64,000 bases of DNA from Dipteris shenzhenensis (taxonomy: Eukaryota; Polypodiophyta; Polypodiopsida; Gleicheniales): the NCBI GenBank assembly GCA_047967505.1, contig CM106540.1. The stretch is one strand, 5' to 3'. Within the stretch, counting starts at the first letter, position 1. Each line of letters opens with the position of its first letter. The position numbers and the translations under genes are program-made. The notes beneath the pieces were generated by a model. That model had not been told where the DNA came from. It worked only from the letters and a program-made list of their open reading frames with translations, and did not search any database. This document shows positions 42,984 through 53,600 of the stretch, piece by piece.

Positions 42984-44962
42984 GAAACCCCCCCAACACA
43001 CACTTACGTAGGCACATAATATCCACCCCCTTTTTATGATGCAATTTGTTACACAAGCACACTCATCCTCTTTCTCTTTATAATTATGTATGCTCGGGAG
43101 TTAAAACACACAAAAACTAACCCAGTTGGAACTATTGTTAGAAAATAATGTGTGATTATTAATATAAAAATTCCCCCCTCCTCCATCACTCTTATGAAAG
43201 ATATATATGTATATAAAATTTTAATTTTTTAAAAAAAGTATGCACACACGTTCTTTATAATTTATTATTTTCCACCTTAGACTTTAGTATTTCTTAATAA
43301 AAATCCCCAATATTGGGAAATTAACCCAAGGAAAAATTTCCCTTCTTCTCTCATGTTAATTATTCCCCCCTTATGGACTTGTTTATACATTTGGATGATA
43401 ATAAGAGATGATTTTCTATTATCTCTAGGATTATATAGATAAACATTTTTCTAATTTTATGGATGATAACCAAGATAGGATTTTCTATTACCTCTACGAT
43501 TATCTAGAGATGTACTAGATCCATGGATAATTTAAGCACATTTCACCTTGATCTTGGGTCCCATCTATATGTCAACTAAACAAGGAGTATATTATGGGAT
43601 ATGGAGATATGATTTTTAAAGCATGGGAAGAACCAAGCACTAAAGATTATTTGCTTAATATATGCTACAAATCTTACATGATCTTAGGCTTGGTATTTAG
43701 ATATTTAGACCTATCCCTACGAGGCATTTTCTTCCGACCACCCACAACGTTCTTCAACACCATTTTCTTGCACTTAACCCATTTGACCTCCCCCCTCGCT
43801 GATTGCACGAATTGCCTCTCATAACCGCTTCTTGCTCCACCCGGTTACTCTCATGACCTTCTATGTTAAAACCTTTCCTTGCTCTTTGTTTTTCTACCTC
43901 AGCTCCCTCTTTAAGCTTCTCTCTCAAAAGTCCCTTTTATTAAGTTGCCTCTTCATCGCTCGCTGTTCTTGGTCCCCCTATAGCGTGCCTTTACCAGTTG
44001 CCTCCTTGTTGCCTTGCTTCTTCTCTCTACGAGCTTCACATCGACTTCTCCTCCCTCAAGCATATCTCACAACGTAGGCTCTTCCTGCCTATCTCTCCTC
44101 CGCTGTCCATTTCTCTCACCGCCTTACAAGGTGATTGTCTTGGCCTTGGCCTTCTTACACTGTAGTTCCATATGCAAAAAAGGTTGATACTTTTCTCTAC
44201 GGGTCCCCAAGCTACAAGAGTGCCATTGGTTTTGCTTCTTGACTACTTCTTCCATCTTGCCACCTTTTTCTTCATACTCGATGTTGACATGGCTGCCTTT
44301 AGCTCTCTGCCGTCTGGTCAGTTTAGCCATGCATGGCACCACTTTCTCTTTCACTCATTGGCTTGCTTTGTGTTGTCTTGTACGTGTTGCTACTGGCCTA
44401 GCCACATCGTCTCTCCACTTTGCCATATGGCCTTAGACATTGCAAGAGCTTTCGGGGATCGACTTGACTTACTCTAAAAATTTAATGGCTTGCCTTAGTG
44501 GTAGACACAGCTTCTTTTGTGACTGCACAATTAGAATTCTGGGATAGCATGATCTCTTTCTGGATGGTTATCTTTGTCTGGTCCGCACACTATGAATCAA
44601 AAACCGGTTACTCCACACCAACTTCTCTACTCTATGGGTTATCTTCAATAATCAAGCGGGTGGTCGATAGAAAAATTCCTTTGTAGTTGCTAACACTTGG
44701 TCTGCCAAGGTAGCATAGCCACACACACAACCAGAATCTTATAAAAGACATCACACAAAGTTATTAAGCTTGTACTCCATAGTGTGGAAAGAAAGATATT
44801 TACTTTATTAAAAATTACTAAATCAAACGCTGTTCCTATTTATAATTGCTTGTATTTTCCTTTGCTAGGTAAATGACTTGGAAATGATTTATTCAAATTA
44901 TTCTAACATTTATTTCCTCAAGGATTTTAATTTATTATTTTGGAATTCTTTCCTATTTCCCT

Positions 44963-45010
<48 letters not shown>

Positions 45011-45461
45011 TATTATTAATTTCCATACCTAATTGCATTATAATTTATTCTAAATACTATTATAGTAATTTCTTATCTTTAACCACAATAATGTTAATAT
45101 TGTTCTTTTTCTATGTCTTATGTAACATTGAAATTTTATTCTTTTAGAAAAAGGCTTTAGACTAATTTTTTCTTATGTTGACTCAGTCTTTTCCTTTGGT
45201 AGTACTCATTTTTCATTTAATTCTTTGGTAAAATTTGCAAAAAAAGTTTTAGTTGTTTCTCAATATCTTTATTCAATGAAATGCTTTATTTAAATTAAAG
45301 CTTACTTATTGTTTTGTTAATATGGGTGTGGATTATCCCCCATGGTGAACATGTTTTTTAATTATTAAGTGGAATACCTCCCATATGCAAGGGAGTGGTC
45401 TACCTCTCTTCCATTATTTTTTTGAGAAAAAGATATTCATAAAAGGGTATGGATTATCCCC

Positions 45462-45462
<1 letters not shown>
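42981..45462. other. AT-rich then pyrimidine-rich DNA, no gene recognised
   Basis: About 43.7-44.4 kb is C/T-rich, with overlapping frames in several phases and no recognised protein. Near 44,530-44,590 a peptide LEFWDSMISFWMVIFVW resembles one at about 280-345. A (CT)n tract lies at about 44,966-45,007. Nothing else is supported. Confidence 0.4.

Positions 45463-45463
<1 letters not shown>

Positions 45464-45497
<34 letters not shown>
45464..45497. repeat. (TA)n microsatellite
   Basis: An alternating TA run of about 34 bp directly precedes the long hairpin. Confidence 0.9.
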
Positions 45498-45500
<3 letters not shown>

Positions 45501-45703
45501 ATCCTAATAAATGGTACACAAGTTTTCAACAATATGGGGATTGCTTATGTCCATATCGTAATCAAATTAGGGTGTAGTCCACACCCAAGGTTTAACACAC
45601 ATATATATAACCTTGGGTGTGGACTACACCCCAATTTGATTACGATATGGACACAAGCAACCCCCATATTGTTGAAAACTTATGTACCATTTGTTAGGAT
45701 GGC
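45498..45703. mobile_element. 206-bp near-perfect inverted repeat (foldback MITE or hairpin RNA source)
   Basis: Arms at 45,498-45,592 and 45,609-45,703 (95 nt each) are nearly perfectly complementary around a 16-nt AT-rich loop. Outer ends read GCCATCCTAA and, on the other side, TTAGGATGGC. There are only a few differences between arms (for example cttatg versus cttgtg). The element sits beside (TA)n and is followed by atat, compatible with insertion at TA. No coding capacity. As RNA it would form a long stem like a young microRNA or siRNA precursor. Confidence 0.8.
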
Positions 45704-45869
45704 ATATACTCTCTATTTTGATACTATATTTTGTTATCGTTACTCTAGAATCCTGTTTGGTGTCTTGGTCTTTGGTATAAGTGATGACAAGCTGGGGTGT
45801 ACATGCATTACATGTCTTCCCTCATAAATCTATGATGTTCTGATACCTAGGTTTATTTTGGATGGTGAC

Positions 45870-46060
45870 ACATAAGTGGACCCTGACCTTAGAGCTTGGA
45901 CTACCTAATGGATTCGACCCTTTTGTACCAATTGTATACATATTTTATGTACACCCATAAAATGAGAAATTCCTTATCCACCCTTATTTGAGCATCGTGT
46001 GCAGTGTTGTTAAAAAGGTTTAATTTTTAAACACACACACACACACACACACACATACAC
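45870..46060 (+). repeat. 3' end of the pyrimidine-rich repeat family, running into (CA)n
   Basis: From 'ggattcgac' through 'cacccttatttgagc' and 'gttaaaaaggttt' the sequence matches 2378-2485, and like it ends in a CA tract (46,031-46,060). This shows the family's 3' boundary is fixed at CA repeats. Confidence 0.6.
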
Positions 46061-46387
46061 TTACTATCCCTTTCCCACTTTACATTCAATTTACTTTTTA
46101 TACCTTTCTCCCTATTTATTTCCATCTTTAATTCCCCTCTCCCGCCTTTCTTTTCCCGTCCCTCCCCCCACCCTCTCTCTAATTTTTTCCTTGTTTCCCT
46201 AATTTTGCTTAAATTTTTCTTTTTTCTATATTATTTTCTATTTTTTCTAATTTTCCTAACTCCCCTTTCTCCTATTTTCTTCCTTAATTTTTCACCTAGT
46301 TCTTCTCCCATTTTTTCCTATTTTTACCCCCCTAAATTCTCCCTAAATTTTTTTCAATTTCTTCATTTTTTTCTCTCAACCACCCCC

Positions 46388-46429
<42 letters not shown>

Positions 46430-48122
46430 TTTCTTATTCTTTTCCTTATTTACCCCCTTTTTCCATTTGATTTTTCTTTAAGTTTTCTTCCTTCTTCATT
46501 TTTCTTTAATTTATGGTATTCTCCCTTAATTGCCTTTATTCTCCCTTAATTAATTTCTTTCCTTAACTACACTCCCTAGCCTAACTACCCATGACCCCCT
46601 GACTGTCTCCCTAACCTAACTACCCACGCCCCCCCCGATTGTCCTCGACTATCTAACTACCTCGCTCCCCCATTCCCTTCCCTTACACTATATAATGCCT
46701 GCACACAGTTGTAGGATCATTAAAACATGCCTTTTCATGCCATTATTATAATCCTCGATGCTCTACTAAACTTTGAAATCCCGACTAGGCTTGCCTATTT
46801 AACTAGACTCCATGGCTACAGTTGACCTCCCACTACCTTCGTTGCTCTGCAGCTCATCCTTCGTGACCATATCTGCTTCTTTTACATATGCCCTCTGCTG
46901 GCTCCCTATCTCTATGCCCATTGCGCCCGCTGCCCCGTACTCCCTTCTTCTACCTCTGCACCGCGATCCACGTTGCTTTGGCCCAATTAAAACTTGCATT
47001 GCCCATTGTTCTGGCCCCCTACTTCCTTCTTGTCCTTCCGTTCCTGTCCCCAGACCCGACTCCCTGCTTTGGCCCCTCGGAGCCCGTGCCTTTAATGCCT
47101 TTAAGACCTTCAGTGATGTAGTATCACATTTCAGTGCCTCTAGAGCACAGCACACAGTGTCTCGAGATGTTCCTACGAATGTGAACTGTCATCTTGGTTC
47201 CTTTTTCTAGGACTCTTTGGTTGACCACGACCATAGACTCACAGGTCCAGTCACCCCCCCTCCCTCTCCCTCTCTTACTCTCTTCCCTCTATGCCTTTTT
47301 CCATTCCCATCCCCCTCTATGACTTTCCCCCTCCTTTTATTTAAGGGAAAAAAACCCCCTTCCTTTACGTCCCAATTTAACCCTTTTCTTTAACCCCCCA
47401 ATTACCCCCCTTTCCTTTAATTACAAAAACCCCCTTTCCTAATTATTCTCATTCCCCACCTTTATTTATCTCTTCCTCCCCTCTTCTCTCAAATATATAT
47501 TTACCTCCTCCCCTTTTTCTTAATTCTCTTTATTCCTTTCTCTTAATTTATTAAACTTTTCATCATCTTTATTTTCCTACTATTTTAAACATTTCATCAT
47601 CTTTAATTTCTTAGATTACCTTTACTTAAATTAATTTTCTCTAACCCATTCCTTAAACCCTTCTTTTTTCATTATTTCTATTAATCTGTGTAAAAACTCT
47701 CCCATCCCCCTTTTTTATAAAGGCTCATTATTTTCTCTCCTTTACACTTGCAAATTCTCATTAAGCTTGATTAGCCTGAAGCTGAGTGTTAAATTTATTG
47801 TGACCTTAATAACAAGGGAGGGGTGTTTATGACACCTGTCTTTCGAACTTAAGTTAAAGGTGGTTCTCACCGTTTTTCTTATTGGATGGTGGCAAGTATG
47901 CAGACTCCCCTCTTCAATAAAAGTGATGCTTGCCATGACTTATCAAAGTGCAACCTTTTGAACAATTGTGCATTCTACAATTTTTTGACCTTTTGATAAA
48001 ACATTAGCGTTCGATATTTTTCATTAATGATAATTGCTCTCTCTTTTGAGCTACATTGTTTTCATCTCAATGTGGAAAGGGGCCATGTCAAGTCTAAAAC
48101 ACACACACACACATACACACAC
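46061..48122 (+). repeat. Pyrimidine-rich repeat copy P1 between two (CA)n tracts
   Basis: It starts right after (CA)n with 'cttactatccc ... ctttacattcaattta', comparable to the starts at 50,162 and 55,763. It runs through about 1.7 kb of C/T-rich sequence including a (CT)n at 46,391-46,426, and carries the conserved block at about 47,795-47,925. It ends at the next CA tract (48,098-48,122). No protein is recognised in this copy; it may be a non-autonomous or decayed member. Confidence 0.5.
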
Positions 48123-48539
48123 TTCCATTTCTCACACTTTCAATATGGTGTTACACACACAACTTTCCCTTACCCTCACTTATGTGCTTTACTAACCCCC
48201 ATTTGCATCCCCCTCTTCCTCTTTTTTCAAAACCCTCCTTGTAATTTCCCTAAGCCATCCTTTGTATTTTTCTAATAACTTAGCCTTGTAATTCTCCTCA
48301 CTCCGAGTTTAAATTTTCCTTAAACCCTTATCTCATATTTATACTCTTGTTTTGTTTGCATTTTATTCTAATCCTTCTATGTGTGGATATACTTATTAAT
48401 TCATATGCATTTTACCAAGTTCTTGGAAATTTCATAATGTTGCTAGGGGAACTTTTTATTAGTAAAACCTAAGAATCATTAATTTTCTAAAGGATTCCTT
48501 CTAAATGGTTTACTTTTAAATAATACTTTTTGTTTTTTT

Positions 48540-48651
48540 AAACACACAATATTTTGCATTAATAATTTTTCTTTATGTACCACACACACACACACAATCT
48601 TTTGTATTAATAATTTTACTTTATGTATCACACACACACACACACACACAC
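48540..48651. repeat. Short tandem repeat with (CA)n cores
   Basis: Two units of about 50 bp share 'attaataattttNctttatgta' followed by (CA)n. Part of a third unit (aattttactttatgta plus CA) reappears at 50,118-50,161, on the far side of the copia Gag segment. Confidence 0.6.
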
Positions 48652-50117
48652 TTCGATGACTGAGGGTCTAGAATGACTTGAAAAGGAAACCATTGCTTGC
48701 TTTTGGTGTCCATTGCACTTTGTGAGTTCAAAAACTCCTTCATTCTTGAATTTGGAATCATTTCATTGGATTTCTTGACTCACTGTCTCTGCTTCAATAT
48801 TTTTCTGCCAGTGTGTTGGAACTCAAGTTTGAAGCAACCATTCATAGATTTGTCAGACCCAATGGACTCAAGAGGTCTTAAAAATTATATGTTGCTCATC
48901 ATTCACACTCGGTGGTGTTTAAAAATAGGTTGGTTTGCAAAAAAAAATTTTGGCCCGTGTGTTGGACCCGATGATTTGGACCACGGTTTTCAAAACCATC
49001 TATTTCATTGCGTTTCAGAGGCCCCAAAACCCCTACATGTCAGCTCTTGCACGATTCCATATAGATTTGGAGAAGCTCCATCTCTTTGAGGTGCCAAATC
49101 ATCTATTTCTTTATAAAAAATCCATTCAAAGTTTCAAACCTTTGAGTTTTGGATTACAGGTCAATTACAAGGGTTGACTCCCCATTTTCCATTCATCGGT
49201 TGGGATTTTGGAGTTTTAGCAGAAGAGAGATACTTTGATAATATCTTGATAAGTTTGATTACATAGTGACACCCACGTTTTGAGGCGTCCTAGGTTCTAT
49301 TTTCACTAGCAGTCATTGCCTTGGGGTTGTGATTTCTTAGTTATACCTTATGCAAATCATTCTGGTTGTAGTCTGAGTTGTGTGCACTCATTCGTGGTTT
49401 GCATTGGATTGTAGTGGATGATTTATAGGCCATTTCGATGCATTGTGATCCTTGTTGGATGTGCTAATAGGCCCAGATTGCCTTGTGGGATGCTTTATTG
49501 ATGGACGTTTAGCACACAGATGCTATTTTATAATGAGGGAAAGCTTTGACACATTGTAATTGATGCACTCATAGTGCTATGCTCTCTTGGATGAAGCATT
49601 ATTGATGCTTATGCCCATGGATGGTGTTTTAGCATTAAAAAGTTTGATGGGATAAACTTTTCTTTATGGAAAGAATAGATAAGGGATGTGCTTATTCAAA
49701 AGAAGTAAATTAAGCCCTTGGCAAGGATTGGAGCTAAGCTTGCAGATATGTCTGAGGATGATTGGAATGAGTTGGATGCATTAGCAAAGTCTACTATTAG
49801 ACTTTATCTTGTAGAGTCAGTCTATTTCACAGCAGTAAATGGGAAGAGTATGGAAGATTTGTGGAAGAAATTATGTGCCACTTATGAGAAAGAAACTGCC
49901 TCTAATAAAGTTTACCTCATGAAGAGGTTGTTTCAGCTGTAGATGAAGGAAGGGGTCTCCATTGCTTCTCATTTATTTTTCAGCTAGCTTCAGGCTTAGA
50001 AGATGAATTTTGATGCGGAGACTAAGGCAATATTCCTCTTATGTTTATTGTCATCCTCATGGGATACCTTCCATATAGTTGTCAGTAATTCTACACTTGA
50101 TGGAGTACTGAAGTTTG
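48652..50117 (+). pseudogene. Ty1/copia Gag segment between duplicated (CA)n-linked repeats
   Basis: From about 49,630 the plus strand reads KSLMG...NFSLWKEWIRDVL, then LARIGAKLADMSEDDWNELD, KSMEDLWKKLCATYEKETAS and, after stops, MNFDAETKAIFLLCLLSSSW. This is the N-terminal and UBN2 part of copia Gag. It stops abruptly at 50,117, where a CA tract and the next pyrimidine-rich copy begin. Upstream 48,652-49,600 may be LTR or leader but I see no certain terminus. Confidence 0.65.
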
Positions 50118-52350
50118 AATTTTACTTTATGTACCACACACACACACACACACACACACACTTCCTATTCCTTTATTCCTTTACATTCACTTTTTCCTAT
50201 TTTTCCTTCCCCTGTTTTTTTTTTATATTTCCTTGAAAACCCTTTCACAGCTTTCCCCGTCTCTCTAGCTCATTAATTCTTTCTTAATTTTCAAAGTCTT
50301 CTCTTAATTTTTCTATTTTTTTATTTTTTACTCCCTAGATTAGTTACACTCCCTCTTATTTTTGCCTCTTGCCTATTTTTCTAAATTTTCCTCAATTAAT
50401 TTTTCCTAAAATTTCTCTTAATTTTTTTACTTTCGCTACTTTCCTTTATTATCCTAATTCTCTTACTCTTCCCTAATCTTTTTCCATTTCTTCACGTTTT
50501 TCCTCAATTATTTTTTTTCATTTTCAATTCCTTTTTTCGTATTTTTTCTCCCATCTAGATTTTCTTTCTAAATTTCCTAGATTTTTACCTCTTACTTTCT
50601 TTTTTATCTTTATGTTTTGTTCCTTAAATTTTTCCTAATGATCTCCCTCCCTTCCAACCCCCTCTTCCTAACTTGTCTACTATTTTCTCCTAATATTATC
50701 CTCCTTTTTTTTAATTTTTTTTGACTACCTTATCCCCCTCTCTTCAATTTTATTTTTCCTTTTAATTATTTCTTTAAATTTTCCCATTTAAACTTCCCTT
50801 TATTTTCCCTAAATTCTCTTTATTTCTTCTTAGTTCTTATTCCCTCCTTTTTTTTTAACTCTGCCAAACTTAACCTGAACCCTACCAAACTAGACCCGAA
50901 CCCTCCTAAATAAAGCCCCTTCCTTTCCCCCCCCTTGCTTTTCCTTATTTATATTGGTTTAAAAATGCCTTCCTTAACAAACTAACCCCCCCTTAATCCC
51001 CACGCGCACAGTCTGTGCCTCGATTCGTGCTTCCATTCATGCCTCGATCCGTGATCTACATCTTTCTCCTCGCCTCATTTCGGGCTCTGCGCTCGAGTGT
51101 TACGCTTCCAGATCTTGGGTCTCTACACCTCTCTAGTACCCCTCATCTCCTCGACTGTCTTGCTACCCATCCTCGACTTACCATTACTTGCCTATAAAGC
51201 AAGAACCTCTCATTACAACTTTCCCTACCCCTGCTCTCTCTACCTCTACGTTATCTACGGTACACTGTCATACTTACTGCTCACGATCTGCACTCGTTCC
51301 TTCACAGCTCTCTTCTCTCTGCCTGCATCACTGTTCGCACTCTGGTGATTGTCCTTCTTGGCTCTCCCAAAGGCTACGGATTCTCTGGAGCTCGGACTTT
51401 GGATGCCGTCACACGCCTGTGACTGTCGTCACCGAGGGAATCGTCACCGCCTTCTCTCTCCTGGAGTTGTCATCGGAATCATGGCCTCCCAGGTCTTGTC
51501 TTTTTCATTAGGAGTTATTTATTATAATGCCCCCCTAGTGTCCTTAAATTTTTATATATCTAGTTCCCCCCCGTCCCTAGCGCCCCTCTTAATTTCTTAT
51601 ATCTAATCCCCCCCCCTCTCATACTTATTTCTGACACTCATGCTATATTTATCCCTGAAACACCCCTTGTCCCTTTTGCTCATTTCCCCTCCTTTTTTTT
51701 AAAAAATCTTGATTCATAGCTTTTACCTATCATTTCCCTCCCTAGTTATCCCAAAATTTTCTCTCCCCCTTTCCTTTTTTAATTACTAATATTATTTTTT
51801 ACTTCGTTAGCCCATTTAATCATATTAAAAATTTTCTTCTTCTTAGCTTACCTCTATTTAGATTATTACTCTTTTAACCTCTTCTAACCCCCCATTGTTA
51901 AAATTCCTTTCTCTTAAACTCTTTTCCCTCTCGATTATTTCTATTATTTTGTGTTAAAAATTACCCCCCCTTCTTTTGTTCATTATTTTCTCTCTTTAAC
52001 CTCTAGATTGATTGTGCGCCTAATATTACATTAAGGTTGATAAGTGTATGGCCAAGCGTTGATTTTTATTGTGACTCCGATAACAAGGGAGGGGTGATGA
52101 CCCATGTCTTCCCAACTAAAGTTAAAACTGGTTCTCACTATTTTGCTTGTTGGATGGTGGCAGGTAGGCAAATTCCCATCCAATAAAAATGATGCTGCCA
52201 ACGACTCATCAAAGCTCAACTGCTCACATTTTCTTTTTTTCTTAAAAAAATGTTCACTCTCTAGTGATGCTACTTCATTCTCAGTGGATTTTTATTTTAA
52301 AGTCAATAAAACATTTCTCATTCCTACTCTAGATTGTCTTCTCTTTATAC

Positions 52351-53600
52351 CCCTAAACTTCAGAAGACATCCCCTCTTGCTCTTGATGTTAATCTTTCAC
52401 AAGCCTCCCTTGTTAAAAATTCCCTGCCGAGCTCTTTCTCTACTTCGGTTCCCAAAGTAAAAGCACTTGATGTGATGATGATCTGCGCTACTCCATCGAC
52501 TGGGATAAACAATCAAATGTACTTACCTTATCAAGAAGACCAATCTCTCCTTCAAATCCTCCATTCTCTGGCTTGACCATGTCTTATGGTATATGCTAAA
52601 TCACCTAGATATCTTTTTTTCCCTTGGCTCCCTTCAAGCTAAGTTCTTCGCCTTTCTTAATTGGATTTCTTAGTTACCAAAGGAAGTCATTTTTTCTTTA
52701 TTACCTTTTATCATTTCAGAGTGATACTTATTGAAACAGCCAAGTATCTTGCACCCTTCGTTGACTTTACATTCCCCTCTTCCTTCCAAAACCTTCTTGG
52801 ACCGTCTCTTGCTCTCAACATTCTCTCCCTTCCATCCTCTTCTAAAACCAACCCCTCTCTCAAACGCAGACACAGCTTCCCTCCCATGTATACCCCTAAA
52901 CTCCAGAAGACATCCTCTCTTGCTCTTGATGTTAATCTTTCACAAACCTCCCTTGTTAAAAATTCCCTGTCGAGCTCTTCCTCTACTTCGGTTCCCAAAG
53001 TAAAATCACTTGATGTGACGATGATCTGCACTACTCCATCGACTGGGATAAACAATTAAATGTACCCGCCTTATCAAGAAGACCAATCTCTCCTGCAAAT
53101 CCTCCATTCTCTGGCTTGACCATGTCTTATGATATATGCTAAATCACCTAGATATCTTTTTTCCCCTTAGCTCCCTTCAAGCTAAGTTCTTTGCCTTTCT
53201 TAATTGGATTTCTCAGTTACCAAAGGAAGTCATTTTTTCCTTTATTACCTTTTATCATTTCAGAGTGATACTTATTGATACAGCTAAGTATCTTGCACCC
53301 TCCGTTGACTTTACATTCCCCTCTTCCTTCCAAACCTTCTTGGATCCTCTCTTGCTCTCAGCATTCTCTCCCTTCCATCCTCTTCTAAAACCAACCCCTC
53401 TCTCAAACGGAGACATAACTCCCCTCCCATGTATACCCCCAAACTCCAAAAGACATCCCCTCTTGCTCCTGATGTTAATCTTTCACAAGCCTCCCTTGTT
53501 AAAAATTCCCTGTCGAGCTCTTCCTCTACTTCAGTTCCCAAAGTAAAAGCACTTGATGTGATGATGATCTGCACTACTCCATCGACTGGGTTAAACACTG
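52351..53600 (+). repeat. 543-bp in-frame tandem repeat (2 units plus a partial third)
   Basis: Units start at about 52,351, 52,894 and 53,437, each at 'cccNaaactNcaNaagacatcc'. The spacing is 543 bp both times, which is 181 codons. The third unit is cut short after about 155 bp, where sequence continues into the RT region. Units read ...SFQTFLDPLL...LKPTPLSN... and differ by scattered substitutions. Because the period is a multiple of three, the duplication would have lengthened the protein without shifting the frame. Confidence 0.7.

Noticed and set aside
50134-52200. Hammerhead ribozyme in the leader of the Penelope-like element
   Set aside because: I looked for the ctgatga and gaaac core strings in a suitable arrangement and did not see them; the N-terminal-endonuclease clade is reported to lack them anyway.
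52661-53598. Minus-strand open frames opposite the 543-bp repeat
   Set aside because: They mirror the repeat and have no recognisable domain; the plus strand continues into RT motifs.
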